Positions 51,833-61,171 of a stretch of 64,000 nucleotides of DNA are shown piece after piece. Position numbers and translations under genes: made by a program. Source of the DNA: Streptomyces violaceoruber (GTDB lineage Bacteria > Actinomycetota > Actinomycetes > Streptomycetales > Streptomycetaceae); contig NZ_CP137734.1 in assembly GCF_033406955.1 (NCBI RefSeq), positions 1,302,001 through 1,366,000 of the forward strand. Reading direction: 5' to 3'. Positions within the stretch are counted from its first letter, which is position 1. Every line of letters begins with the position of its first letter. The notes beneath the pieces were generated by a model that was given only the letters and a program-made list of their open reading frames with translations, did not search any database and was not told the origin of the DNA.

Positions 51833-52764
51833 AGCATCAGCTCCGATCGGCGGCGCGGGTTGATCCGCTCCCGCCAGGCGCCCGCGAGCCCGGCGACGGC
51901 GAGGGTGGGCACGATGATGAACAGGCCGGGGAAGAGGGTGGGCCACCACTGCCCGGCCAGCAGGGAACCCCGCGCCTCCTGGATCAGGTTGCCGAGGCTC
52001 GCGGTGTGGGTGGGCAGTCCGAGGCCCAGGAAGGACAGTGCCGACTCGTGCCACATGGCGTGCGGCACCATCAGTACGGCGGCCAGCGCGGCCTGGGGCA
52101 GCACGCCCGGCAGCAGGTGGCGTACGGCCACCCGCCACCGGGAGGCGCCGCCGGAGACGGCCGCGTCGATGTGGGGACGGGCACGCAGGGACAGCACCTC
52201 GGCGCGGACGATGCGCGCGGTGGACAGCCAGTGGGTGAGCGCGACGGAGGCCACCACCGGCCAGACGCCCGGCCGGAACATCGCGACGATGAAGATGCCC
52301 ATCAGCAGGTGGGGCACGGAGGACAGGGCGTCCACGACCCGCATGACGCCCCGGTCGACCCAGCCGCCCAGCGCACCGGCGGTGGCGCCCACGGCGGTGC
52401 CGACGACCGTTGCGGTCAGCGCGGCGGCCACCCCGACGAGCAGGGAGACGCGCAGGCCGTACACGCAGCGCAGCAGCAGGTCGCGGCCGACGTCGTCGGT
52501 GCCGAAGGGGTGCGCCCAGCCGGGAGCCTGGAGCTTGGCGGCCAGGTCCACCGCCTGCTGGTCGAGCCGCACCAGCGGCGGCACGAGCAGCACCGCGAGC
52601 ACGGTCACGGTCAGCAGCACGGCGGAGGTGCGCAGGCGCAGGGCGCGGTGGGAGCGGCGGTCGTCACCGCGGGAGCGCCAGGCGGGGGCGGCGCCCCGCG
52701 GCTTCCCGGCCGTGATCTCAGCCACGGACACCACCCCGCACGCACGCCGCACCCGACGGGACAT
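51829..52764 (-). CDS. nikC: ABC transporter permease, DppC/NikC family
   Basis: 311 residues, about six membrane helices. HPFGTDDVGRDLLLRCVYG is the conserved N-terminal motif. The EAA loop, which contacts the ATPase, is in AVSGGASRWRVAVRHLLPG, followed by ESALSFLGLGLP. The stop of nikB and this ATG share one base (TGATG); a GTG one codon earlier also exists. Confidence 0.82.
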   Translation of the reverse strand: MSRRVRRACGVVSVAEITAGKPRGAAPAWRSRGDDRRSHRALRLRTSAVLLTVTVLAVLLVPPLVRLDQQAVDLAAKLQAPGWAHPFGTDDVGRDLLLRCVYGLRVSLLVGVAAALTATVVGTAVGATAGALGGWVDRGVMRVVDALSSVPHLLMGIFIVAMFRPGVWPVVASVALTHWLSTARIVRAEVLSLRARPHIDAAVSGGASRWRVAVRHLLPGVLPQAALAAVLMVPHAMWHESALSFLGLGLPTHTASLGNLIQEARGSLLAGQWWPTLFPGLFIIVPTLAVAGLAGAWRERINPRRRSELML

Positions 52765-53768
52765 CACATCTCACTGAGCTTCACCCTCGGGTCGAAGAGT
52801 CCGTAGAGCAGGTCGGCCAGCAGGTTGCCGGCGAGTACGGCGACGGTGGCGAGAACGGTCAGGGCGGCGAGTAGCGGGAAGTCGACGGCGGTGGCGGCCT
52901 CGACGGTGGCCGCGGCGATGCCCGGCCAGCTGAAGACGCTCTCCACCAGCAGGGCGCCGGTGATGAGTTCGGGAACGCGGGAGCCGATCAGGGTGAGTAC
53001 GGGCAGCAGCCCCGAGCGCAGCGCGTGTCCGACCAGGACGGTGCCCTCCCCCAGTCCGCGGGCCCGGGCGCCGCGCACCGGGTCCTCCGCCAGTGCGTCG
53101 CCGACGCCCTGGCGCACGTAGAGGGTGAACCAGGGCAGTTGGGAGACGGCGAGCACACCGGCGGGCAGCACGATGTGGCCCGCGACCTGTCCCGGGGTGA
53201 CCTGTTGGCTGGCGGTGTCGGTCAGACCGCCGGCGGGCAGCACGTCCCACTGGAGGGCGAACAGCCAGACGGCGAGCAGCGCGATCCAGAAGACCGGCGC
53301 CGCCTCCAGGGTGTACGCGAGGGAGGTGACCGCCCGGTCGAGCACCGAGCCCGGCCGGCGGGCGGCCAGCACGCCGAGGAGCACGCCGAGGCCGACGGCG
53401 ACGGCGAAGGCGACGGCGCACAACAGCGCGGACCAGACGAGCCGTTCACCGATGACCTGCGTCACCGGCTGCCGCAGCACGCTGGAGTGGCCGAGGTCGC
53501 CGGTGAGTGCGGAGGTCAGCCAGTGCCACCAGCGGGCGACGAAGGACTCGTCCACCCCGAGGTTGTCGCGCAGCCGGTCCAGGGTCTCCTGGTCGGCGCC
53601 GAGCGCGGCGGTGCCGGCGTACGCCCTGACGGGGTCGAAGGGTGAGGCGGCGGCGAGCGCGAACGCGCCGAAGGTGACGACGAGGACCACGGGCACGGCG
53701 AACAGCGCCCGCCGGCCCGCCAGCCGTGCCATCGCGCCCCAGGGCGGCCGTCGGGCCGATCGGCTCAC
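52764..53768 (-). CDS. nikB: ABC transporter permease, DppB/NikB family
   Basis: 334 residues, six helices. ASPFDPVRAYAG and LRDNLGVDESFVARWWHWL are the family's N-terminal signature; GARARGLGEGTVLVGHALRSGLLPVLTLIG holds the coupling loop. GTG at 53768 overlaps the nikA stop (GTGA). Forms the membrane channel with nikC. Confidence 0.82.
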   Translation of the reverse strand: MSRSARRPPWGAMARLAGRRALFAVPVVLVVTFGAFALAAASPFDPVRAYAGTAALGADQETLDRLRDNLGVDESFVARWWHWLTSALTGDLGHSSVLRQPVTQVIGERLVWSALLCAVAFAVAVGLGVLLGVLAARRPGSVLDRAVTSLAYTLEAAPVFWIALLAVWLFALQWDVLPAGGLTDTASQQVTPGQVAGHIVLPAGVLAVSQLPWFTLYVRQGVGDALAEDPVRGARARGLGEGTVLVGHALRSGLLPVLTLIGSRVPELITGALLVESVFSWPGIAAATVEAATAVDFPLLAALTVLATVAVLAGNLLADLLYGLFDPRVKLSEM

Positions 53769-55393
53769 TTCTTCGGCCGCCAGTCCTCGATGTTCCACCA
53801 GGGCCCGCTGGCGAAGCCGTGCTCGTGCGGCTCCAGTTGGGTGGTCAGCCCGTCCCAGCGGTCGGCGAGGACGTAGAGGTGGTCGATGTGGGTGAGGAAG
53901 GTGTATCCCGGGTCCGCCACGAGCGCCTTCTGGATCTCCCGGTAGGCGGCGGCACGCACCTTCGGGTCCTGGCTGCGGCGCCCGGCGTCGAGCGCCTCGT
54001 CCACGGCCGGGTTGGCGTAGTGGGCCATGTTGTTGAAGCCGTCACCGGCGAGGGTGGAGTGCAGCAGGGTGTAGAGGCCGAAGTCGGGGTCGCCGACGCT
54101 GCCCAGGCCCGCGAGGACGGCGTCGGTCTTCATCCGCGGCTCGATGACCTCCCAGGTGGCGCCCTCGACCTTCACCTCGATGCCGGCCTTCTTGGCGTCG
54201 GAGGCGTAGGCGAGCACGTGGTCCTGGCGGACCTTGTCGCCGGAGGGGTAGTAGAGGGTGAAGGAGGCGCGCTGTCCGTCCCTGGCGCGGATGCCGCCGG
54301 AGCCGGGCTTCCACCCGGCCTCGTCCAGGATGCGCCCGGCCGCGGCGAGGTCGCGCGGGCGCTCGATGCCGCGCTCGTACCAGGGGTCGTCGACGGGCAG
54401 CGGCCCGTACGCCGGCCGGCCCGCGCCGTCGAGGATCTTGTCGACCATGGCCTGCCGGTCCACGGCGGCGTCCAGGGCCCTGCGGATCGCGCGGTCGCCG
54501 GTGACCTGGCCTGCGCTGGGCAGGGTGACCGCACGGAAGTCGTAGGACCTGGCCCGGTAGGTGCGCCTGCCGTCGTCCTTCTCGAAGGTGGCGGCGAGGT
54601 TGGGCGGCAGGACGGCGCCGTCGAGGTCGCCGGAGCGCAACCGGGTGGCGCGTACGTTGTCGTCGGCGATGACGGCCATGGTGAACGACTTCACCGCGGG
54701 CTTGTCGCCCCAGTAGTGCGGGTTGGCCCTGAAGCCGAGCTTCTCGCCCTTGCTCCAGTCGGTGAGCACGTACGGTCCGGTGCCGACCGGCTCGGTGTTG
54801 AAGTCGCCGGTGTTGGGGTCCTGCTTCCCGGCGACGTGCTCGGGGACGATGGGCAGGACGGTGCGGGCGGCGAAGGGCGCGTAAGGGTACTTGAGGGTGA
54901 AGACGACGGTGCCGTCCCCGCTCGCGCGGACGTTCTCGACGGCGTCGAGTTCGCTGCGGGCGGTGTTGTTGGTCTTCTCGTCGAGGACGGTGCGGTACGT
55001 GTAGACGACGTCCCCCGCCGTCAGCGGTTCGCCGTCGCTGAACTTCACGCCCTCGCGCAGGGTGAACGTGTACGTGCGGCCGTCGTCGGTGACCTTCGGC
55101 AGCGCGGCGGCGAGGGCGGGCTTCAGCTCCAGGTCGGTGTCGCGGGCGAGCAGCCCGTCGAAGATCTTGGAGTTTCCGTCCTTGCCGTAGCCGAGCAGCG
55201 GGCTGAGGGTGTCCGGTTCCGAGGCCACGCCGATGACGACGGATTCGGCCGCCTCGGTGCCGCCGTCCCCTCCGCCGCCCGTGGGCGCGGAGCAGGCGGT
55301 CGCACCGGCGGCGAACGCCACCGCGGCGGCGGCACTCCGTATCGGAAGGCTCCGGTCGGTCCGACGGGTCCAACGGGTCCGACGGGCTGTCAT
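53765..55393 (-). CDS. nikA: ABC transporter substrate-binding lipoprotein, family 5
   Basis: 542 residues. Lipoprotein signal with Cys near residue 34 (GATACSAP). Family-5 fold: VVIGVASEPDTLSPLLGYGKDG, FTLREGVKFSDGEPLTAGDVVYTY, YVLTDWSKGEKLGFRANPHYWGD. Members bind oligopeptides, nickel or metal chelates. Nickel is favoured by the operon's remembered equivalence to the Nur-controlled nikABCDE of S. coelicolor and by Nur-like boxes in the promoter. The C-terminus has a His/Asp-containing HEHGF. The ATG has GGGGGAG upstream. Confidence 0.82.
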   Translation of the reverse strand: MTARRTRWTRRTDRSLPIRSAAAAVAFAAGATACSAPTGGGGDGGTEAAESVVIGVASEPDTLSPLLGYGKDGNSKIFDGLLARDTDLELKPALAAALPKVTDDGRTYTFTLREGVKFSDGEPLTAGDVVYTYRTVLDEKTNNTARSELDAVENVRASGDGTVVFTLKYPYAPFAARTVLPIVPEHVAGKQDPNTGDFNTEPVGTGPYVLTDWSKGEKLGFRANPHYWGDKPAVKSFTMAVIADDNVRATRLRSGDLDGAVLPPNLAATFEKDDGRRTYRARSYDFRAVTLPSAGQVTGDRAIRRALDAAVDRQAMVDKILDGAGRPAYGPLPVDDPWYERGIERPRDLAAAGRILDEAGWKPGSGGIRARDGQRASFTLYYPSGDKVRQDHVLAYASDAKKAGIEVKVEGATWEVIEPRMKTDAVLAGLGSVGDPDFGLYTLLHSTLAGDGFNNMAHYANPAVDEALDAGRRSQDPKVRAAAYREIQKALVADPGYTFLTHIDHLYVLADRWDGLTTQLEPHEHGFASGPWWNIEDWRPKK

Positions 55394-55416
55394 GTCTCCC
55401 CCACGCTTGTTGTCGA

Positions 55417-55454
55417 TGCGCAGCTATTGCACATCACTCGCAATAAAGCGTCAA
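55417..55454 (-). promoter_or_regulatory. nikA promoter with two overlapping Nur-like boxes
   Basis: Minus-strand -35 TTGACG (55449-55454), 17-bp spacer, -10 TGCAAT (55426-55431). TGCGA-GTGAT-GTGCA (55428-55442) and TGCAA-TAGCT-GCGCA (55417-55431) each match the remembered Nur consensus tGCaa-N5-ttGCA at 8 of 10 positions and are offset by 11 bp. A perfect TATTGC/GCAATA inverted repeat spans 55425-55445. Confidence 0.6.
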
Positions 55455-55516
55455 GCCAGGTGGGGAGGGTGCCGGCGCAGCGGGTCGGCCGTTACCGGAC
55501 GGGGCGCCTGCGGTGC

Positions 55517-56026
55517 TCAGCCCAGCCGCGCCGCGAACGCCTCGTACGCCCGGGCGTCGAAGAGGACGAAGCGGACCTCGGTCACCGAGGTCCCGCTGGT
55601 CGCCACCGTCTCGACGGCGATGCGGGCCGCGTCGTCCATCGGCCAGCGGTAGACGCCGGTGGAGATGGCGGGGAAGGCAACCGTGCGGGCGCCCAACTCG
55701 TCGGCGGTGCGCAGGGATTCGCGGTAGCAGGAGGCGAGGAGGCCGGAGCGGTCCTCGGTGGCCGACCAGACCGGGCCGACCGTGTGGATCACCCAGCGCG
55801 CGTCCAGGTCGCCCGCGGTGGTGGCAACCGCACGGCCGGTGGGCAGGCCCTTGCCGAGGTGACCCGCGCGGAGCCTGCGGCACTCCGCCAGGATCGCGGG
55901 GCCGCCGCGCCGGTGGATGGCGCCGTCGACACCGCCTCCGCCGAGGAGCGAGGAGTTGGCGGCGTTGACGATCGCGTCGGCGCTCTGGCGGGTGATGTCG
56001 CCCTGGACGAGGGTGATGCCGGTCAT
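55517..56026 (-). CDS. macro-domain protein, ADP-ribose/O-acetyl-ADP-ribose hydrolase type
   Basis: 169 residues, one MacroD/YmdB-type domain. [23 protein letters not shown] carries the conserved Asp and Asn, followed by [16 protein letters not shown] (ADP-ribose loop) and [15 protein letters not shown]. Probable reaction: hydrolysis of O-acetyl-ADP-ribose or removal of ADP-ribose from proteins. ATG overlaps the stop of the FAD oxidoreductase (ATGA), so the two are coupled. Confidence 0.9.
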   Translation of the reverse strand: MTGITLVQGDITRQSADAIVNAANSSLLGGGGVDGAIHRRGGPAILAECRRLRAGHLGKGLPTGRAVATTAGDLDARWVIHTVGPVWSATEDRSGLLASCYRESLRTADELGARTVAFPAISTGVYRWPMDDAARIAVETVATSGTSVTEVRFVLFDARAYEAFAARLG

Positions 56027-57441
56027 GTCTGCCTCAGCCTGCGCCAGACGGCCTTCGCCGCGTTGTGGCCCGACATGCCGTGGACGCCGGGGCCGGGCGG
56101 GGTGGCCGACGAGCAGATGAACACGGCCGGGTGCGGGGTCGAGTACGGGAACAGGGAGATCTTGGGGCGCAGCAGCAGTTGGAGGCCGGAGACCGCGCCG
56201 GAGGAGATGTCGCCGCCGACGTAGTTGGCGTTGCGGGCGGCGAGTTCGGCCGGTCCGGCGGTGGCGCGGGCGAGGACGCGGTCGCGGAAGCCGGGGGCGA
56301 AGCGCTCCAGTTGGCGTTCCATGGCGTCGGTGAGGTCGCCGTTCCAGCCGTTGGGGACGTGGCCGTAGGCCCAGAAGACGTGCTTGCCGGCCGGGGCGCG
56401 GGTGGGGTCGGCGACGCTGGGCTGCACGGTGATCAGGAACGGCCGCTCGGGTGCGCGGTCCGTGCCGGAGGCGGCGTGCAGGGCCGCGCCGATCTCCGTG
56501 CTGTCGGCGCCGATCTGCACGGTGCCCGCGCTGCGCGGCTCCTCGGCCGTCCACGGGACGGGCCCGTCCAGCGCGTAGTCGATCTTGAAGACGCTGGGGC
56601 CGTAGCGGTAGTTCGCGTAGTGGCTGCCGAGGCCGGCGATGCGGGCCAGGGCGGTGGGCGAGGTGTCGAAGACGTACGCGCGCGCGGGCGGCAGGTCGTC
56701 GAGGCGTTTGACCTCGTAGTCGGTGTGGACGGCGCCGCCGAGGTCCTTGAGGTACGCGGTGAGGGCGTCGGAGATGGACTGGGAGCCGCCGCGGGCCACG
56801 GGCCAGCCGCGGGCGTGCGCGGCCAGGGCGAAGACCAGGCCTATGGCGCCGGTGGCGAAGCCGCCGAGCGGGGCCATGACGTGCGCGACGAGCCCGGCGA
56901 AGAGGGTCTTGGCCTTCTCGTCGCGGAAGCGGCGCATCAGCCAGGTCGACGGGGGCAGACCGACAAGACCGAACCGGGCCAGCGTGACCGGGTCGCGGGG
57001 CAGCGCCGTCAGCGGCAGGGACATGAAGTCCCGGGCCAGCGTGTCCCACCTGGGCAGGAAGCGCTCGACCAGCCTGCGGTACGGGCCGGCGTCGCGCGCT
57101 CCGAAGGAGGCGGCGGTCTCGCCGACCGAGCGGGACAGCACGGCGGCCGAGCCGTCGGGGAACGGGTGCGCCATGGGCAGCCCGGGATGCAGCCACTCCA
57201 GGCCGTACCGCTCCAGGGGGAGGCCTCGGAAGGCGGGCGAGTTGATACCGAGCGGGTGCGCGGCCGAGCACGGGTCGTGCCGGAAGCCGGGCAGGGTCAG
57301 CTCCTCCGTGCGCGCTCCGCCGCCCACGGTGCCCTGCGCCTCGAACACGGCGACCGAGAAGCCGCGGCGGGCCAGCTCCACGGCGGCGGTCAGTCCGTTC
57401 GGTCCCGCACCCACTACGACCGCATCGAGCATCGACGGCAC
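56023..57441 (-). CDS. FAD-dependent oxidoreductase, phytoene desaturase/CrtI-related
   Basis: 472 residues. The FAD dinucleotide loop is [22 protein letters not shown], followed by [18 protein letters not shown], as in CrtI-like and amine-oxidase-like flavoproteins. The C-terminal FAD motif [12 protein letters not shown] is also present. No carotenoid genes are nearby, so a desaturase/isomerase or retinol-saturase-like reaction on an unknown substrate is possible. GTG at 57441 has AAGGGG about 8 bases upstream; ATG three codons on is an alternative. Coupled to the macro-domain gene. Confidence 0.82.
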   Translation of the reverse strand: MPSMLDAVVVGAGPNGLTAAVELARRGFSVAVFEAQGTVGGGARTEELTLPGFRHDPCSAAHPLGINSPAFRGLPLERYGLEWLHPGLPMAHPFPDGSAAVLSRSVGETAASFGARDAGPYRRLVERFLPRWDTLARDFMSLPLTALPRDPVTLARFGLVGLPPSTWLMRRFRDEKAKTLFAGLVAHVMAPLGGFATGAIGLVFALAAHARGWPVARGGSQSISDALTAYLKDLGGAVHTDYEVKRLDDLPPARAYVFDTSPTALARIAGLGSHYANYRYGPSVFKIDYALDGPVPWTAEEPRSAGTVQIGADSTEIGAALHAASGTDRAPERPFLITVQPSVADPTRAPAGKHVFWAYGHVPNGWNGDLTDAMERQLERFAPGFRDRVLARATAGPAELAARNANYVGGDISSGAVSGLQLLLRPKISLFPYSTPHPAVFICSSATPPGPGVHGMSGHNAAKAVWRRLRQT

Positions 57442-57539
57442 CTTCGGACCCCTTCGTCAGCCGATGGCCACTGGGGATCAGGATATGCCCGGGGTCCGAC
57501 GGCGCACGGTCTCGGGTGGGCGGGACCGCGCGCCGGGGT

Positions 57540-58481
57540 TCAGGCCGCCGCCGCGGCGCGGAACGTGCTGGGGCTCTGGCCCCGGTGGCGTTTGAAGGCG
57601 GCGCTGAAGCCGAAGGCGTCGGCATAGCCGACGGCCCTGGCGATCCGGGCGATGCTCAGGTCGGTGTCGATCAGCAGTGCCTCGGCGTCGGCCATCCGGC
57701 ATTCGGTGAGGTAGGCGAGCGGCGGGCGGCCCATCAGCTCGGTGAAGCGTTTGGCGAACAGCGCCCGGGAGACGCCTGCCCGTCCCGCGAGCGAGGCCAC
57801 CGTCCAGGGCTGGGCGGGCCGGCCGTGGAAGGCGTGCAGGGCGGGGCCGAGGACCGGATCGGCCAGGCCGCGGTACCAGCTGGGCGCGTCGGCGCCGGCC
57901 TGGTCGAACCAGTTGCGCAGCGTGCAGACCAGGGCCCAGTCGAGGAGCCGGTCCATCAGAGCCTGGGAACCGGCCGAGAGCCGGGCGGCGTCGGCCGCGG
58001 CCGTCTCCAGCCAGGCACAGACCTCGACGTCCTCGTTGACCACCAGGACGGACGGCAGGGTGCGCAGGAGGCGTTCGTGGCGGTGGCCCGAGGCGCGGTA
58101 GGCGCCCACGATCAGCGCCGTCGCCCCGTCCGGATCGGTGCCCCAGCGGATGCCGCCGAGGTCCTGCGCGGTGCACTCGGGGTCCGCGGTGAAGCACGCG
58201 ATCTCGTACTCGGTGTGCGGGCGGTCGACCGTGGCGGGCAGGTCGGCGAGGAGGAACGGCGCGGGACCGCGCACGAGGGCGGTGTCGCCCACGCCGACCG
58301 CCCGTGGGGTGCCGTCGGGCAGCAGCAGGGTGCCGCCGCCGCGCAGCACGCTGACCATGGTGAGCGGCGCCCCGTCGGTGAAGCGGATGGTCCAGGGCGC
58401 CGTCAGGACGGCGTGGCTGACGACCGAGCCCTCGGCCCGGATGCCGCTCAGCAGTGAACTCAGGGGATCCACGCCGGTCAT
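57540..58481 (-). CDS. AraC-family regulator with cupin-like sensor
   Basis: 313 residues. N-terminal cupin_6-type domain (SVLRGGGTLLLPDGTPRAVGVGD) and a C-terminal pair of helix-turn-helices: ASLAGRAGVSRALFAKRFTELMG and IARIARAVGYADAFGFSAAF. It probably activates or represses the divergent NAD(P)H oxidoreductase gene across a 104-bp region containing a perfect palindrome. AGGAGA lies about 10 bases before the ATG. Confidence 0.88.
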   Translation of the reverse strand: MTGVDPLSSLLSGIRAEGSVVSHAVLTAPWTIRFTDGAPLTMVSVLRGGGTLLLPDGTPRAVGVGDTALVRGPAPFLLADLPATVDRPHTEYEIACFTADPECTAQDLGGIRWGTDPDGATALIVGAYRASGHRHERLLRTLPSVLVVNEDVEVCAWLETAAADAARLSAGSQALMDRLLDWALVCTLRNWFDQAGADAPSWYRGLADPVLGPALHAFHGRPAQPWTVASLAGRAGVSRALFAKRFTELMGRPPLAYLTECRMADAEALLIDTDLSIARIARAVGYADAFGFSAAFKRHRGQSPSTFRAAAAA

Positions 58482-58516
58482 CGTAGACGATCTCCTATGT
58501 CTCGGAGGGTTTCTCC

Positions 58517-58531
58517 CATGGATCATCCATG
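58517..58531. promoter_or_regulatory. perfect 7-1-7 palindrome between the AraC gene and its divergent target
   Basis: CATGGAT-C-ATCCATG, 36 bp from the AraC start and 55 bp from the oxidoreductase start. Confidence 0.5.
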
Positions 58532-58585
58532 CGGCCGCGACTGTACTGGACGCGTCGCACTGACCGAGACCAGCCGGGAGACCCC

Positions 58586-59269
58586 GTGACGCACCGCAGC
58601 AGCAGCAACGACAGGACCGCCCTCGTGGTCGTCGCGCACCACCGCGCCGACTCCCTCACCGCGCACACCGCCCGCCGTACCGCCGACCGGCTCGAGGCCG
58701 CCGGATACCGCGTCGACCTGCTCGACCTGCACGCCGAGGGTTTCGACCCGCGGATGACCACGGCGGACCAGCCGGACTGGGGGGACCGGGAGAAGGCGTA
58801 CTCGGACGAGGCGCGGGCGCACATGCGGCGGGTGCTCGACGCCGACGTGGTCGTCGCCGTCTTCCCGGTGTACTGGCAGAGCGTGCCCGCTCTCCTCAAG
58901 GGATGGATCGACCGCGTGTGGAACTACGGCTTCGCCTACGGCCGCAGCAAGCCGCGCCTGGCGGGCAAGCGCATGCTCTGGCTGGGCCTGGCCGGTGCCA
59001 CCGCCGACGATCCGATCACCGAGGCGATGCACGCCCTCCTGGAGACCAGCCTCAGCGAGGGCATCGCCTCCTACTGCGGCTTCTCCCACTCGGCCGTCGG
59101 TCTGCTCACCGACGCCGAGGAGCGCCCGCAGCGCGTCGACGCCGAGGGCGGTCTGCTGGTCGGCGACGCGGTCGCGGGCGCCGAACGGGAGGCGCAGTAC
59201 GCCGACTTCGACCGTCGTGCGCGGGAGGCGGTGGAGAAGTTCCTCGCCGCGGAGGGGGTGGCGGCCTGA
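58586..59269 (+). CDS. NAD(P)H dehydrogenase (quinone)-like flavodoxin-fold oxidoreductase
   Basis: 227 residues. ALVVVAHHRADSLTAHTARR opens the flavodoxin fold; VVVAVFPVYWQSVPALLKGWIDRVW is the diagnostic DT-diaphorase/MdaB motif; FAYGRSKPRLAGKRMLW follows. Two-electron reduction of quinones or related electrophiles with FMN/FAD is expected. GTG at 58586 follows CGGGAG. Divergent from the AraC regulator, the usual layout for an inducible detoxification enzyme. Confidence 0.85.
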   Translation: MTHRSSSNDRTALVVVAHHRADSLTAHTARRTADRLEAAGYRVDLLDLHAEGFDPRMTTADQPDWGDREKAYSDEARAHMRRVLDADVVVAVFPVYWQSVPALLKGWIDRVWNYGFAYGRSKPRLAGKRMLWLGLAGATADDPITEAMHALLETSLSEGIASYCGFSHSAVGLLTDAEERPQRVDAEGGLLVGDAVAGAEREAQYADFDRRAREAVEKFLAAEGVAA

Positions 59270-59323
59270 CGGCGGGAGAACCGCGCGGCGCGACGGGCGC
59301 GACCGGCGCGGGCGGCGCGGGCG

Positions 59324-60214
59324 TCACAGGTCGAGCTGGTACTCCAGGGCCCGGTGCGTGGGGGCGTAGCCGAGCGCGTCGTTGATGCGGCGCATGTGCG
59401 TGTTGCTGTCGGCCGTGTCGGTGACCAGACCGGCGAGATCGGGGTGCTGGGCGCGGGCGAGGCGGATCGACTCGGCCTTCATCCAGCGGCCGAGACCGTG
59501 GCCGCGGTGCTCGGGCAGCACACCGGTGCCGTAGTGCAGCCCGTCGCCCTTGCCGTCGCCGGGCACGACGAACTCCGAGAAGCCGGCGACCGAGCCGTCC
59601 GACTCGTCGACGACGGCCACCGTGGTGAGCTGCTCCCCGCGGTCGGCGACGGCCCGGGCGGCCGCCAGGACCCGCTCGACGTCCCAGACCACGACGCCGT
59701 AGTCGGTGTCGTCCATCGGCATGTCGTCCATCGCGCGGCGCGAGTCGGCGAAGGTCCCGGCCAGGTCGTCCGGGACGGTGCCGCGCCAGGACACCAACCG
59801 GTAGCCGGGGTGCGGCCGCTCGACGATCGCGTCGGTCTCCCCGGCCCGGCCGCCGCCCGTGCCGCCCAGGTCGAGCCGGGCGTACGTCAGGGCCAGCACC
59901 TTGCGGAAGCCGCTCGCGGCGAGGAAGTGGTCGCCGGGCGTGTCCGCGTCGGCCTGCGCGACGACCGACCGTCGGCCGGCCTCCCGTGCGGCGGCGACCG
60001 CCGCGTCGAGGAGCCGCGACCCGACGCCTCTGCGCCGCTCCGCCGCGTGCACGTTCAGCGTCAGCTCCGCCAGGTGGTCCTGCCCTTCCCGGGTGAACAC
60101 CCGAAGGAACGCGTACCCGAGCGGACCGCCGCCGTCCCCGCAGGCCAGCCAGGCCAGGCGCTGGGCGGACGGGGTGCGGGCGGGATCGGTGAGAGCGGTG
60201 ACGTGCAGGGACAA
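59324..60214 (-). CDS. protein with two GNAT domains
   Basis: 296 residues. The first GNAT (~15-140) has ELTLNVHAAERRRGVGSRLLDAAV; the second (~160-296) has YGTGVLPEHRGHGLGRWMKAESIRLA and the ending DSNTHMRRINDALGYAPTHRALEYQ. Tandem GNATs such as mycothiol synthase share this plan, but the acceptor here is unknown. The start is uncertain: TTG at 60214 has CGGAG 6 bases upstream and is preferred; a GTG at 60283 is possible. Confidence 0.78.
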   Translation of the reverse strand: MSLHVTALTDPARTPSAQRLAWLACGDGGGPLGYAFLRVFTREGQDHLAELTLNVHAAERRRGVGSRLLDAAVAAAREAGRRSVVAQADADTPGDHFLAASGFRKVLALTYARLDLGGTGGGRAGETDAIVERPHPGYRLVSWRGTVPDDLAGTFADSRRAMDDMPMDDTDYGVVVWDVERVLAAARAVADRGEQLTTVAVVDESDGSVAGFSEFVVPGDGKGDGLHYGTGVLPEHRGHGLGRWMKAESIRLARAQHPDLAGLVTDTADSNTHMRRINDALGYAPTHRALEYQLDL

Positions 60215-60319
60215 GGTGACTCCGGTCGGTCGGCGACGGCTGCTCCGACCGACAGTCGACCATGCGAAGGGCCGCCGGGGCACCGGATTTCCCGGGCGGC
60301 GGCCGACGCCCCCTGGGGC

Positions 60320-61165
60320 TCAGGCCTCGCCCGACAGCAGGGCCACCACCTGCCGGGCCGTGGCCGCGTCGCGGGCGGCGGTGAACGGCAGTTCGTTGCC
60401 CCCCGTGATGCGGAAGGGCTCGCCCGTGCGGGTCAGGTGGGTGCCGCCCGCCTCCTCGACCAGGAGAAGACCGGCCGCGTGGTCCCACGCCGCTTCCCAG
60501 GAGAAGGCGGTGGCGTCGGACTCGCCGCGGGCGACGGCCAGGTACTCCAGGCCTGCCGAGCCGCAGGGGCGGGGGGCCACGCCCGGGGTGCGCAGGGCGA
60601 GCAGGTCGCGCTTCTGCTCGTCCGTCGTGTAGTCCGGGTGGGAGGTGGCCACCCGCAGGTCCCGGCCGGGCTCGGGCGGCCCCGCGTACAGCCGCTCGCC
60701 GTCCAGGAAGGCGCCCCCTCCGCGTGCGGCCGTGGCGAGCCGGTCACCGGCCGGGGCGTAGGTCCAGGAGGCGTGCACGACGCCGCGGTGGGCGAGCGCC
60801 ACCAGCGTGCAGAAGCCCTCCTCGCCGCGCACGAACTGCCGGGTCCCGTCGACCGGGTCGACGATCCACACCGGGGCCTCGCCGCGTATCGCCCCGTACG
60901 AAGCCGGGTTCGCGTGCACCGCCTCCTCGCCGACCACCACCGAGCCGGGCAGCAGGTGGGGCAGGACCTCCGTGAGATACAGCTCCGCCTTGCGGTCGGC
61001 GTCCGTCACCAGGTCGTGCGGGCCCGCCTTCTGGTCGACCTCGTGTGCCGCGAGCCGGCGCCAGCGCGGCATGATCTCCTGCGCGGCCGCCTTGCGGACG
61101 GCCTCCTCCACGTCACCGGTGTGCCGGGCGAGAAACTCGTCGATGGTTTCGTTGTCCTCGATCAT
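60320..61165 (-). CDS. inositol monophosphatase family phosphatase
   Basis: 281 residues. Metal-binding motifs: GEEAVHAN (Glu), WIVDPVDGTRQFVRG (Asp-x-x-Asp-Gly-Thr) and the C-terminal SWEAAWDHAAGLLLVEEAGG (WD-Asp). Members dephosphorylate inositol phosphates, histidinol phosphate, PAP or fructose bisphosphate; the substrate is not evident. ATG at 61165 lacks a usable Shine-Dalgarno and coincides with the predicted start of a PafBC-like leaderless transcript. Confidence 0.88.
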   Translation of the reverse strand: MIEDNETIDEFLARHTGDVEEAVRKAAAQEIMPRWRRLAAHEVDQKAGPHDLVTDADRKAELYLTEVLPHLLPGSVVVGEEAVHANPASYGAIRGEAPVWIVDPVDGTRQFVRGEEGFCTLVALAHRGVVHASWTYAPAGDRLATAARGGGAFLDGERLYAGPPEPGRDLRVATSHPDYTTDEQKRDLLALRTPGVAPRPCGSAGLEYLAVARGESDATAFSWEAAWDHAAGLLLVEEAGGTHLTRTGEPFRITGGNELPFTAARDAATARQVVALLSGEA

Positions 61166-61171
61166 GACTCC

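Noticed and set aside
56023..57441. Carotenoid biosynthesis gene crtI
   Set aside because: Only the generic FAD motifs of the family are present and no crtB, crtE or lycopene cyclase gene is in the window.
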